Shown piece after piece: positions 7,526-14,586 of a stretch of DNA of 17,228 nucleotides; position 1 is the stretch's first letter, and the number at the start of each line of letters is the position of its first letter. The DNA is taken from NCBI GenBank assembly GCA_934229395.1, contig CAKQDL010000041.1:1-17228 (forward strand). The letters run 5' to 3'. A program made the translations under genes and the position numbers. The notes under the pieces are model-generated. The model worked only from the letters and a program-made list of their open reading frames with translations. It was not told the DNA's origin and made no database searches. Source of the stretch: an uncultured Peptococcaceae bacterium (GTDB lineage: Bacteria > Bacillota > Peptococcia > Peptococcales > Peptococcaceae).

Positions 7526-8455
7526 TTAGGCAAAGATGTCGTCGTTGGACAAATAGCGCATACCGGTGTCTGGCAGGAGAACGGCGACGTTTTTGCCCTT
7601 GTTTTCTTCACGGCTGGCCCATTTTGCGGCAGCGAGGATGGCCGCTGCTGAGGAAATCCCCATGAATAGGCCTTCCTCGCGAGCGAGCTCGCCTACCATT
7701 TTGATGGCGTCATCGTTAGCGATGGCAATGACCTCGTCATAGATGGTGGTATCTAGGGCCTTTGGCACAAAGCCGGCGCCAATGCCTTGGATGGCGTGAG
7801 GGCCTGCTTGGCCACCGCCCAAAACAGCAGAGGCTGCTGGCTCTACAGCCACGACCTTGATATCGGCGCGCTTTTCCTTGAGATAACGGCCTGTGCCGCT
7901 TAGACTGCCGCCTGTACCAACGCCGGCCACAAGGGCATCAATTTGACCATCCATCTGTTCCCACAACTCTGGGCCGGTGGTGTCGTAGTGGGCTTGTGGA
8001 TTGGCTGGGTTTTCGAACTGGCCAGCGATGATGGCGTTGTCCATTTCCTGCACGAGCTCTTCAGCACGCGCAATGGCGCCGCTCATACCTTTAGCGCCTG
8101 GGGTGAGCACAAGCTCAGCGCCATAAATTTGCATCAGTTTGCGACGTTCCACGCTCATGGAATCTGGCATCACAATGATGACCTTGTAGCCTAGGTAGGC
8201 CGCAACGGCTGCAATGCCAATACCAGTGTTGCCACTTGTTGGCTCGATGATGGTGCCACCTGGGGCTAGCTTACCGCTTGCTTCGGCGTCGCGAATCATG
8301 GCAAGACCCACGCGGTCCTTCATGCTCCCTGTTGGGTTGTAGCATTCAAGCTTGGCAAAAAGGTTCGCCTCAAGGCCTAGCTTTGCACCAAGCTTATCCA
8401 AACGTACAACTGGTGTGTGTCCAACAAGCTCGGTGATATTTTTATAAACATTCAT
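7526..8455 (-). CDS. cysK: Cysteine synthase A (O-acetylserine sulfhydrylase)
   Basis: PLP enzyme forming L-cysteine from O-acetyl-L-serine and sulfide. The 309-residue protein carries the PLP lysine in NPTGSMKDRVGLAMI (Lys46), the substrate loop TSGNTGIG, the phosphate-binding GTGGSLSGTG and the late GISSAAA segment. The start is the ATG at 8455 with GGAGATGATC upstream; twelve codons of open frame further upstream overlap the promoter and are not family-like. CysK and CysM are close relatives; length and motifs fit CysK best. It is monocistronic and divergent from thiS. Cysteine is also the usual ultimate sulfur donor for ThiS, so the pairing could be functional (inference). Confidence 0.93.
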   Translation of the reverse strand: MNVYKNITELVGHTPVVRLDKLGAKLGLEANLFAKLECYNPTGSMKDRVGLAMIRDAEASGKLAPGGTIIEPTSGNTGIGIAAVAAYLGYKVIIVMPDSMSVERRKLMQIYGAELVLTPGAKGMSGAIARAEELVQEMDNAIIAGQFENPANPQAHYDTTGPELWEQMDGQIDALVAGVGTGGSLSGTGRYLKEKRADIKVVAVEPAASAVLGGGQAGPHAIQGIGAGFVPKALDTTIYDEVIAIANDDAIKMVGELAREEGLFMGISSAAAILAAAKWASREENKGKNVAVLLPDTGMRYLSNDDIFA

Positions 8456-8482
8456 CTGATCATCTCCATTTGTTGATTGCGT

Positions 8483-8518
8483 TATAATCATTATACACGT
8501 GCTGCCTTGAAATAAAAA
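8483..8518 (-). promoter_or_regulatory. cysK promoter with palindromic -10
   Basis: On the minus strand a consensus TATAAT lies at 8495-8490, with a weak T-rich -35 (TTTTTA, 8518-8513) 17 nt upstream. The -10 sits inside a perfect 13-bp palindrome TATAATCATTATA (8483-8495), so a TATAAT is also present on the other strand. The palindrome could be an operator, or simply AT-rich symmetry. Confidence 0.5.
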
Positions 8519-8553
8519 TATGTATGGCGATTAATTTTTCATCTCTTTTCCCC

Positions 8554-8582
8554 TTGAAAAGAATTGATGGCTATGATATGCT
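8554..8582 (+). promoter_or_regulatory. thi operon promoter
   Basis: TTGAAA (8554-8559) and TATGCT (8577-8582) are separated by exactly 17 nt, a good sigma-A-like promoter. Transcription should begin near 8589, leaving a leader of about 85 nt before the thiS ATG. Confidence 0.75.
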
Positions 8583-8602
8583 CAGTTTATCAACGAAATA
8601 AC

Positions 8603-8654
8603 AAGACACAACGGGGAACACCACCAAAAGGGTGTTTCTCTTTGTGTCTTTTTT
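8603..8654 (+). terminator. Leader terminator (possible attenuator) before thiS
   Basis: A hairpin with outer arms AAGACACAA (8603-8611) and TTGTGTCTT (8642-8650), an inner pairing of GAACACC (8616-8622) with GGTGTTTC (8631-8638, one bulge), then a T6 tract (8649-8654). It lies about 15 nt after the predicted transcription start and 20 nt before the thiS ATG, so full elongation would need read-through or antitermination. It lacks the conserved TPP riboswitch sequences (CTGAGA and ACC..TGAACCTGA). A 'thiS motif' RNA candidate has been described upstream of thiS genes; I cannot tell whether this is a member. Confidence 0.75.
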
Positions 8655-8674
8655 ATGCCAAAAAGGAGGTTTCT

Positions 8675-8869
8675 ATGCGAGCAAACGGAAGAAACTACAG
8701 CCTAGAAGCGCCGCTTACCCTCTTGGCTTTTCTTGAGCAGGAGGGCTTCAACGTGCAACGCGTGGTGGTGGAACACAACGGCAACATCATCACCCGTGAG
8801 CATTTTGCAACGCTCACCCTCGCTGATAGCGATAAGCTTGAAATTGTTCAATTTGTAGGGGGCGGTTGA
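8675..8869 (+). CDS. thiS: Sulfur carrier protein ThiS
   Basis: Ubiquitin-fold carrier whose C-terminal thiocarboxylate donates sulfur for the thiazole ring of thiamine. The 64-residue protein ends in the required diglycine (FVGGG) and has the ThiS pattern LTLLAFLEQEGFN...VVVEHNGNIITR. The ATG at 8675 has AAAAAGGAGG 5 nt upstream; the frame is open further upstream, but that stretch is the leader hairpin. First gene of the thiazole operon. Confidence 0.95.
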   Translation: MRANGRNYSLEAPLTLLAFLEQEGFNVQRVVVEHNGNIITREHFATLTLADSDKLEIVQFVGGG

Positions 8870-8870
8870 T

Positions 8871-9674
8871 ATAGAGATTATTTTAAACAACGAGCCCCTT
8901 GCCACCCATCACACCACCTACGAGGCCTTGCGCGCAGAGCGTATGCCTCAAGCCACACTGCTTATTGTTGATGGCCACAACCGCGATTGGTCGGAATCCA
9001 TTTGCAGCGGTGACCATGTACAAATGCTCGATACCTTGGTGCCACCCAATCTCGCCACCTGGCGCGCGCTTTATGACGCCCGCTATGGCGAGGCTATTAT
9101 GGATAAGCTCCAAGCATCGAAGGTGGCTGTGTGCGGTCTCGGTGGCTTGGGCTCAGTGATTGCAACGAGTCTGGGCAGACTTGGCGTTGGCGAGCTTCTC
9201 CTTATTGATAAGGATATTGTGGAGCCAACCAACCTTGCGCGCCAGCAATACAGCCTGCGTCACCTAGGCATGACCAAGGCAGATGCCATGGCGTCTATGC
9301 TAAAAGAAAGCGCGCCTCTCACAAAGGTCAAAGCCAAAGCCCTTTGCTTAGACGCGCAAAATGCTGCTGAGGTCCTCGCAGGCTACGATGTTGTTTGCGA
9401 AGCCCTCGACAGGCCAGACACCAAGGCCATGCTGATTGAAACAGTACTAGCTCAGTGTCCGGAGGCCACCATTGTGGCCGCAAGCGGCATGGCCGGCTAT
9501 GGCTCAGGCAACAGCATTACAACAAACAAAGTATTTTCAAGACTTTACACCTCTGGTGATGGTACAAGCGAGGGCGAAGACGGCATTGGCCTCATGGCGC
9601 CGCGTGTCGGCCTTTGCGCCAACCATCAAGCAACAATGATTATGCGTTTATTACTCGGGGAAGTTACCCCATAA
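8871..9674 (+). CDS. thiF: ThiS adenylyltransferase ThiF (ThiS-like N-terminus), apparent ATA start
   Basis: E1-like enzyme that adenylates the ThiS C-terminus before sulfur transfer. The Rossmann motif GLGGLGS lies at residues 89-95, with an acidic LLIDKDIVEPTNLARQQY segment carrying the conserved NLxRQQ. As in some Firmicute ThiF proteins, an N-terminal ThiS-like region of about 60 residues precedes the catalytic part. That region aligns with the family opening MxIILNExP only if translation begins at the ATA at 8871, one nt after the thiS stop. AGGGGG (8857-8862) lies 8 nt before it. No ATG, GTG or TTG is in frame until the TTG at 8928, which would delete 19 residues of this domain. An ATA start, an ATT at 8877, or a sequence error are all possible. 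Confidence 0.85.
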   Translation: MEIILNNEPLATHHTTYEALRAERMPQATLLIVDGHNRDWSESICSGDHVQMLDTLVPPNLATWRALYDARYGEAIMDKLQASKVAVCGLGGLGSVIATSLGRLGVGELLLIDKDIVEPTNLARQQYSLRHLGMTKADAMASMLKESAPLTKVKAKALCLDAQNAAEVLAGYDVVCEALDRPDTKAMLIETVLAQCPEATIVAASGMAGYGSGNSITTNKVFSRLYTSGDGTSEGEDGIGLMAPRVGLCANHQATMIMRLLLGEVTP

Positions 9675-9691
9675 CGAAAGGAAGCTAATAT

Positions 9692-10459
9692 ATGAACGAT
9701 GTTTTACACTTGGGCGGGAAGGATTTCACCTCCCGACTTATTCTTGGTTCTGGTAAATTTTCATTGGATCTCATCTCTGCTGTGCTCGAAGAAGGCGGCG
9801 GCGAAATCATCACTTTGGCACTGCGTCGTGCCAATCCAGATGGCGCCGGTGACATTCTTTCCCACATTCCAGAAGGCGTGACCCTTCTCCCTAACACCTC
9901 TGGTGCACGCAACGCCGACGAAGCGGTGCGCATTGCTGAGCTCTCCCGTGCCATGGGCTGTGGCAACTGGGTCAAGGTTGAAGTCATCAACGACTCCCGT
10001 TGGCTCCTTCCAGACAATGCCGAAACCGTGCGTGCCACAAAGATGCTCGCCAACAAGGGCTTTGTGGTGCTCCCATATATGTACCCAGAGCTAGACACCG
10101 CGCGCGCCCTCGTTGAAGCTGGCGCTGCTGCTGTCATGCCACTCGCTGCCCCAATCGGCACCAACCGTGGCCTTGTTCACAAGGATAAAATCCAAGAAAT
10201 CATCGACACCATCGACCTCCCAATCATTGTTGATGCTGGCATTGGCAAGCCTAGTCAGGCTGCCGAAGCCATGGAAATGGGTGCAGACGCCATCATGTGC
10301 AACACAGCCATTGCCACAGCTGGGGATGTTCGTATGATGGCACGCGCTTTCCGTTTGGCCATCGAAGGCGGCCGTTTGGCCTACCTTTCAAAGCCAGGTC
10401 GCGTGTTGAACGACAAGGCTACTGCTTCTAGCCCACTCACCGGTTTTTTGGAGGACTAA
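9692..10459 (+). CDS. thiG: Thiazole synthase
   Basis: Condenses 1-deoxy-D-xylulose 5-phosphate, dehydroglycine and ThiS-borne sulfur into the thiazole phosphate. The 255-residue TIM barrel has the Schiff-base lysine in NWVKVEVI (Lys95), NPDGAGDIL, the GIGKPSQA phosphate site and NTAIA near the C-terminus. The ATG follows AAAGGAAG by 7 nt and thiF by 17 nt. Confidence 0.97.
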   Translation: MNDVLHLGGKDFTSRLILGSGKFSLDLISAVLEEGGGEIITLALRRANPDGAGDILSHIPEGVTLLPNTSGARNADEAVRIAELSRAMGCGNWVKVEVINDSRWLLPDNAETVRATKMLANKGFVVLPYMYPELDTARALVEAGAAAVMPLAAPIGTNRGLVHKDKIQEIIDTIDLPIIVDAGIGKPSQAAEAMEMGADAIMCNTAIATAGDVRMMARAFRLAIEGGRLAYLSKPGRVLNDKATASSPLTGFLED

Positions 10460-10462
10460 AAA

Positions 10463-11647
10463 ATGATTAAAGCTGAAACTTGGGATGTAATGACCTATCG
10501 TGAAGGTATGGACGAGCTCGATCCTACCACCCTTAACACCGTGCTTGCCGAAAGCCAAGCCTACGATCCACTCGCCTACACCGCAGAGGATGTGCGCCGC
10601 GCATTAGATAATGACGAATGCTCCCTTGAGGATTTCAAGGCCCTCCTTTCCCCAGCTGCTGAGCCTTTCCTCGAAGAAATAGCCCACAAGGCCAAAGCCA
10701 TCACCCGTGCCCGCTTTGGCAACAGCGTGAGCCTCTTTACCCCACTCTACATTGCCAACTACTGCGACAACGGGTGCGTTTACTGTGGCTTCAACTGCGG
10801 CAACAAAATCAAGCGTGGCGCTCTTTCCACTGAAGAGCTCATTCGCGAACTGGATATCATTGCAGCCACTGGCCTCCAAGACATTCTCATTCTCACTGGC
10901 GAAAGTGAACGCATGAGCAACGTGGAATGGATTGGCGAAGCCATCAAGCTTGCTGCAGAACGTTTCTCCACCGTTGGTATTGAAATTTACCCAACCAACA
11001 TCGCAAGTTACGAATACCTCCACGAATGTGGCGCCGATTTCGTCACTGTTTTCCAAGAAACCTACAACCCTGAAAAATACGCCGAAGTCCACCTTCGCGG
11101 CAACAAGCGCAGCCTTCCATACCGCTTCTACGCCCAAGAACGCGCCCTCATGGGCGGTTTCCGTGGCGCTGGCTTTGGCGCTCTCCTAGGCCTCAGCGAT
11201 GACTTCCGCAAGGATGCCTTTGCTACCGGCCTTCATATTGAGCTCACCCAACAAAAGTTTCCAGAAGCCGATCTCGCTATTTCTGTGCCACGCATTCGCC
11301 CATTCGTTAACGAAACCGAAGAAGCCGATCAGCACCTCACCGATGCCGTACACGAAACCCAACTCCTGCAAATCATGTGCGCGCATCGTATCTACCATCC
11401 ACAGCTTAGCATGACCATCTCCACCCGCGAACGTGTTGGATTCCGTGATGCAGCTGTCGATATTTGCGCCACCAAGATTTCTGCCGGCGTTCACACCGAT
11501 GTAGGCGGCCACGCAGAAGCCGAAGCAGCCGATACCGAAACCGATGCACAATTTGAAATCAACGACGGCCGCACCGTAGATGAAGTGCACGCAGCCCTCG
11601 TTGCCAAAGGCTTGCAGCCAGTGTATACTGACTTTATCCATGTCTAA
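10463..11647 (+). CDS. thiH: 2-iminoacetate synthase (radical SAM)
   Basis: Radical SAM tyrosine lyase giving dehydroglycine (2-iminoacetate) and p-cresol for ThiG. The 394 residues include the iron-sulfur motif CDNGCVYC (Cys101, Cys105, Cys108) and the ThiH C-terminal segment SISTRERVGFRDA or a close variant of it, ending in TDFIHV. The oxygen-sensitive tyrosine route, rather than the ThiO glycine oxidase route, fits an anaerobe. It starts 3 nt after thiG, with GGAGG inside the thiG end, so the two are tightly coupled, as expected for the ThiGH complex. Confidence 0.96.
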   Translation: MIKAETWDVMTYREGMDELDPTTLNTVLAESQAYDPLAYTAEDVRRALDNDECSLEDFKALLSPAAEPFLEEIAHKAKAITRARFGNSVSLFTPLYIANYCDNGCVYCGFNCGNKIKRGALSTEELIRELDIIAATGLQDILILTGESERMSNVEWIGEAIKLAAERFSTVGIEIYPTNIASYEYLHECGADFVTVFQETYNPEKYAEVHLRGNKRSLPYRFYAQERALMGGFRGAGFGALLGLSDDFRKDAFATGLHIELTQQKFPEADLAISVPRIRPFVNETEEADQHLTDAVHETQLLQIMCAHRIYHPQLSMTISTRERVGFRDAAVDICATKISAGVHTDVGGHAEAEAADTETDAQFEINDGRTVDEVHAALVAKGLQPVYTDFIHV

Positions 11648-12251
11648 GCCGCGCATCGTTTACGTCACAGAGCGCGCCCGCATTGAGGGCGATGATGTGA
11701 CCTACCTAGAAAAACTGCTTTCCGGCAGGCCTGATGCCCTCCTTATTCGTGAAAAGGATTTATCCGATGAGGCGCTCATGGCCTTTGCAGCACCCCTCGT
11801 GCCCATTGCCACGCATTACGGCGTTGACCTCATTTTGCGTGGCACGCCTCTTATGGCGCGCCGGCTAGGCATTCGCCGCATTCAGCTTTCCTACAGAGAA
11901 GCCCTCGCTTCTCCTCTGCCCCAAGACTTTGAAAGCGTCGGGGTATCTGTCCATAGCCTAGACGAAGCCCTCACAGCTGCCAAGCTGGGCGCCAGCTACG
12001 TCACCTATGGCCACATCTTTACATCTACGTGCAAGCCCGGCCTACCACCACGCGGCCTCGCTGCACTTGATGATATCGTTGCAAAATGTCCCATTCCAGT
12101 TCTCGCCATTGGAGGCATCAATTTAGACACCATCTCCTTCTTACTCCCAAGTAAAATGCACGGAATCTGTCTAATGAGCGCCTCCATGACAGACAGCGAA
12201 CCGCAAACACTCACCACACGCTTGCGCAACATTTGCAACCAAAACGCCTAA
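11640..12251 (+). CDS. tenI: Thiazole tautomerase (TenI), ThiE/TenI family
   Basis: A 203-residue ThiE-superfamily barrel. I favour TenI, which isomerises the thiazole carboxylate phosphate after ThiG. The region YGHIFTSTCKPGLPPRGL carries the His (His125) that corresponds, by memory of the family, to the TenI catalytic His, and GxPPRGL is TenI-like; ThiE usually has GPxFxTxTK here. LLIREKDL, VGVSVHSLDEA and VLAIGGI are shared with ThiE. The ATG at 11640 overlaps the thiH stop by 8 nt without a clear ribosome binding site, implying coupling. The main alternative is a divergent thiamine phosphate synthase ThiE. Confidence 0.8.
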   Translation: MSKPRIVYVTERARIEGDDVTYLEKLLSGRPDALLIREKDLSDEALMAFAAPLVPIATHYGVDLILRGTPLMARRLGIRRIQLSYREALASPLPQDFESVGVSVHSLDEALTAAKLGASYVTYGHIFTSTCKPGLPPRGLAALDDIVAKCPIPVLAIGGINLDTISFLLPSKMHGICLMSASMTDSEPQTLTTRLRNICNQNA

Positions 12252-12255
12252 CGGC

Positions 12256-12290
12256 AAAAAGAGACTGTCCACCACACAGTCTCTTTTTTT
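12256..12290 (+). terminator. Terminator of the thi operon
   Basis: AAAAAGAGACTG (12256-12267) pairs with CAGTCTCTTTTT (12277-12288) around a 9-nt loop, and the T run continues to 12290. It lies 4 nt after the tenI stop. Confidence 0.95.
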
Positions 12291-12514
12291 ATGCTTCTAT
12301 GTAATTAGTGCTTTATGCGTGCATCCTCAAAAGCGATGTTGAGGCCTCAATATCATTACCCATTTGTGGCATTTATTTGCCTTGTGTGGCCTTTGAAAAT
12401 TGTCGTAATAGCAAAAGCAAAAGGTCTTATCTTACGTCCCATTTAGGCCATCTCATGCACTTTTTATCATAGTTTGTTATGTCACATATTGCTTATATGA
12501 TTCAAATGCCCAAA
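12291..12514. other. Noncoding gap between convergent operons
   Basis: I see no convincing gene here. It contains a perfect 12-bp palindrome TTGAGGCCTCAA (12339-12350). The upstream CCTCAA (12325-12330) gives a competing hairpin with TTGAGG at 12339-12344. A 28-codon minus-strand frame starting MGRKIRPFAFAITT lacks a ribosome binding site and is probably chance. Confidence 0.5.
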
Positions 12515-12546
12515 GAAAAAACGAGTGAGAACTTGTCTCACTCGTT
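12515..12546 (-). terminator. Terminator of the taurine-type operon
   Basis: On the minus strand AACGAGTGAGA (12546-12536) pairs perfectly with TCTCACTCGTT (12530-12520) around a 5-nt loop, then TTTTC. It closes the aminotransferase end of the right-hand operon, 54 nt past its stop. Confidence 0.93.
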
Positions 12547-12600
12547 TCCCATACCCTGCAATGGCATACAGAGCACTATATATTGCTTTTAAGGATGCAA

Positions 12601-13956
12601 TTATTTGCAGAATTGTTCGTCAGCCCAGGTAAGAACTTCATCAAGGATTACCATAGCTTCACGAAGTTCAGCTTCGGTGATGATAAGTGGAGGGCAAACT
12701 TGAACAACGTTGTCGCGGCCGTAGGTATAGAAGCTGTTTTCTTTAAGCTTAGCGATAACGGATTTTTGGTTAGGGTTGCCCATGCCGTATTCGTCGATTG
12801 GTTCTTTGGTAGCTTTGTCTTTTACGAGATCAAGAGCACCGAAGAGGCCGATGTGACGAACTTCACCAACACAAGCGTGCTTTTCAGCCATTTCATCAAG
12901 GATTTCAGCGAATACCTTGCCGACCTTTTCAACGTTGCCAAGTACATCGTGATCTTCGAAGTAATCCATGGAAGCATAACCAGCTGCGCAAGCAAGTGGG
13001 TGACCTTGGTAGGTCAAGCCGCAACCGAGAACGTTGTCATCGAAGTGGCTAGCAACCTTTTCGTTCATGATAACGCCGCCGAGTTGAACGTAACCGGAGT
13101 TAACGCCCTTAGCGAAGGAAATCATGTCTGGGGATACGCCCCAGTTTTGGATAGCGAACCACTTACCGGTACGACCAAAACCAGCCATAACTTCGTCGCA
13201 AATCATGTAAATGCCATACTTGTCGCAGAGAGCGCGAACGCCAGCGAGGTAACCTTCTGGATAGATGATTACGCCGTTTGCACCGACAACGGTTTCAAGG
13301 ATGATGGCAGCAATCTTGTCAGTACCTTCAGCGATGATGGTCTTTTCAAGCATGGTGAGGTGGTACTTGGTTTCTTCAGCTTCGCTAGCGAAGTTGATTT
13401 CTTCACGGTAGGTGAATGGGCCATGGAAGTGAACTACGCCAGGAGCGTCGCCACCGATTTCAGCGGAGAAACGACGACCGTCACCAGATACGTTACCAGC
13501 TACGATGGTAGCACCATGGTAAGAACGATACATGGAAAGAATTTTGCCACGACCGCTAGCGATACGAGCCATCTTGATGGCGTTTTCGTTGGAGTCAGCA
13601 CCACCGTTGCAGAAGAATACGCGGCTCATGCCTTCTGGAGCCTTTTCAACGATTCTCTTAGCGAGAGCTGCACGGATACCAACGGATTGGCCTGGAGCGA
13701 TGAAGCAAAGAGTTTCAGCTTGTTCTTTGATTGCATCGATGATGTATTGGTTGTGGTGGCCAAGGTTCATGTTAACGAGCTGGGAGCTCATGTCATAGTA
13801 CTTCTTGCCGTTGTAATCCCAGAAGTAGATGCCTTCAGACTTTTCTACAGGGATGATGTTTTGGAGCTTCTTTTGTGCAGACCAGGAGTGTACGTTGTAC
13901 TTGTGGTCCATTTCGAGAACTTCTTCACGGGTGAATTTAGGCAATTGGTAAGCCAT
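12601..13956 (-). CDS. Class III aminotransferase, probable taurine aminotransferase (Toa/Tpa-like)
   Basis: PLP-dependent omega-transaminase, 451 residues. Conserved points: HSWSAQKKL near 23-31, FCNGGADSNENA (115-126), SYHGAT (145-150), DEVMAGFGRTG (254-264) and the PLP lysine in SFAKGVNSGY (Lys283). The N-terminal pattern VHSW...GIYFWDYNGKKYYDMSSQLVN resembles taurine:2-oxoglutarate aminotransferases as I recall them more than pyruvate-dependent Tpa. Expected reaction: taurine plus an oxoacid to sulfoacetaldehyde plus an amino acid. The Xsc-like gene upstream in the same unit supports this, but other omega-amino acids are possible. The ATG at 13956 follows AAAGGAAG and begins 16 nt after the preceding gene. 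It contains no TTA, CTA or TCA codon, suggesting high expression. Confidence 0.8.
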   Translation of the reverse strand: MAYQLPKFTREEVLEMDHKYNVHSWSAQKKLQNIIPVEKSEGIYFWDYNGKKYYDMSSQLVNMNLGHHNQYIIDAIKEQAETLCFIAPGQSVGIRAALAKRIVEKAPEGMSRVFFCNGGADSNENAIKMARIASGRGKILSMYRSYHGATIVAGNVSGDGRRFSAEIGGDAPGVVHFHGPFTYREEINFASEAEETKYHLTMLEKTIIAEGTDKIAAIILETVVGANGVIIYPEGYLAGVRALCDKYGIYMICDEVMAGFGRTGKWFAIQNWGVSPDMISFAKGVNSGYVQLGGVIMNEKVASHFDDNVLGCGLTYQGHPLACAAGYASMDYFEDHDVLGNVEKVGKVFAEILDEMAEKHACVGEVRHIGLFGALDLVKDKATKEPIDEYGMGNPNQKSVIAKLKENSFYTYGRDNVVQVCPPLIITEAELREAMVILDEVLTWADEQFCK

Positions 13957-13972
13957 TTTATATAACTTCCTT

Positions 13973-14518
13973 TCAAAGTGGATTATTATTTGGATTTTGT
14001 TTAGAATAAACAATTTGCACAGCATTCATAATGAGGCCTTCCGAGCGGGAATAAGCATAAAACTCAAAGCCCACCTTGCAGGCAAACGCACAAAGAATGC
14101 ATGGATCGTTTGTGCAAAACATATAAGCGTCTTCCTCAGCCATGGCGAACAATACATGGGCATCCTTATCAGGTCGAACAACCTTCATTTGACCGCCAGT
14201 AACCGTACGAATATAAATCCATTCAATATCATGCTCATGCGCACGCGCGCCATCGACTCTAACCTCAAAACAATGATTGTCTGGGCCACCTATAATCGAA
14301 TATTTAATCTGATATTTTTGGCATTCGCTTGGTCCCTTTGGTTCAACCTTTTCCCATTCTGAGCCTAATGCATCAGCAAGGCCCTCCTCTCCCAACACAT
14401 TCCACACCAAGGTGTCTTTGCCACCATGGCGGTAAAGGGTTGGAATTGGAGAAAAAGGTTTAGGGATACTCGTGTTTTGGCTACGAGTAACACTTACTTT
14501 TTTTCGTGCAGTCTTCAA
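13973..14518 (-). CDS. Unrecognised 181-residue protein with C-x4-C-x2-C-x3-C cluster
   Basis: I do not recognise this family. It has a TTG start with AAAGGAGG 8 nt upstream, and ends 16 nt before the aminotransferase ATG, so it is firmly inside the operon. Residues 1-30 are basic and Ser/Pro-rich and look disordered. The rest appears to be a globular mixed fold without a clear membrane segment or signal peptide. Six cysteines: 66, 83, and the cluster CTNDPCILCAFAC (135, 140, 143, 147), which could bind a metal or iron-sulfur centre. A His-rich stretch DGARAHEHDIEWIY lies at 89-102. Its codon use is ordinary, unlike the strongly biased genes on both sides. A role in taurine or sulfite handling is inferred from position only. 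Confidence 0.85.
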   Translation of the reverse strand: MKTARKKVSVTRSQNTSIPKPFSPIPTLYRHGGKDTLVWNVLGEEGLADALGSEWEKVEPKGPSECQKYQIKYSIIGGPDNHCFEVRVDGARAHEHDIEWIYIRTVTGGQMKVVRPDKDAHVLFAMAEEDAYMFCTNDPCILCAFACKVGFEFYAYSRSEGLIMNAVQIVYSKQNPNNNPL

Positions 14519-14546
14519 GAGAAACGCCTCCTTTTATAAAATAAAG

Positions 14547-14581
14547 GACCACCATATTTACGAGGCGTAAATATGGTGGTC
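14547..14581 (-). promoter_or_regulatory. Perfect 16-bp hairpin between xsc and the unknown gene
   Basis: GACCACCATATTTACG (14547-14562) and its exact complement (14566-14581) are separated by 3 nt. On the minus strand it is followed by CTTTATTTTAT and, directly, by the next ribosome binding site. The tail is not a clean U tract, so it may be a partial terminator, a 3'-end stabiliser for xsc mRNA, or a protein site. The end of the stem is about 13 nt from the ribosome binding site of the next gene. Confidence 0.75.
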
Positions 14582-14586
14582 GCAAG

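Noticed and set aside
8583..8674. TPP riboswitch in the thiS leader
   Set aside because: The conserved CTGAGA and TGAACCTGA elements are absent and the leader of about 85 nt is mostly terminator.
9685..10164. 159-codon minus-strand frame opposite thiG
   Set aside because: Ser/Ala-rich shadow translation opposite a clearly recognised thiG.
12583..13965. 460-codon plus-strand frame antisense to the aminotransferase
   Set aside because: Same codon-bias shadow, in register with the real gene.
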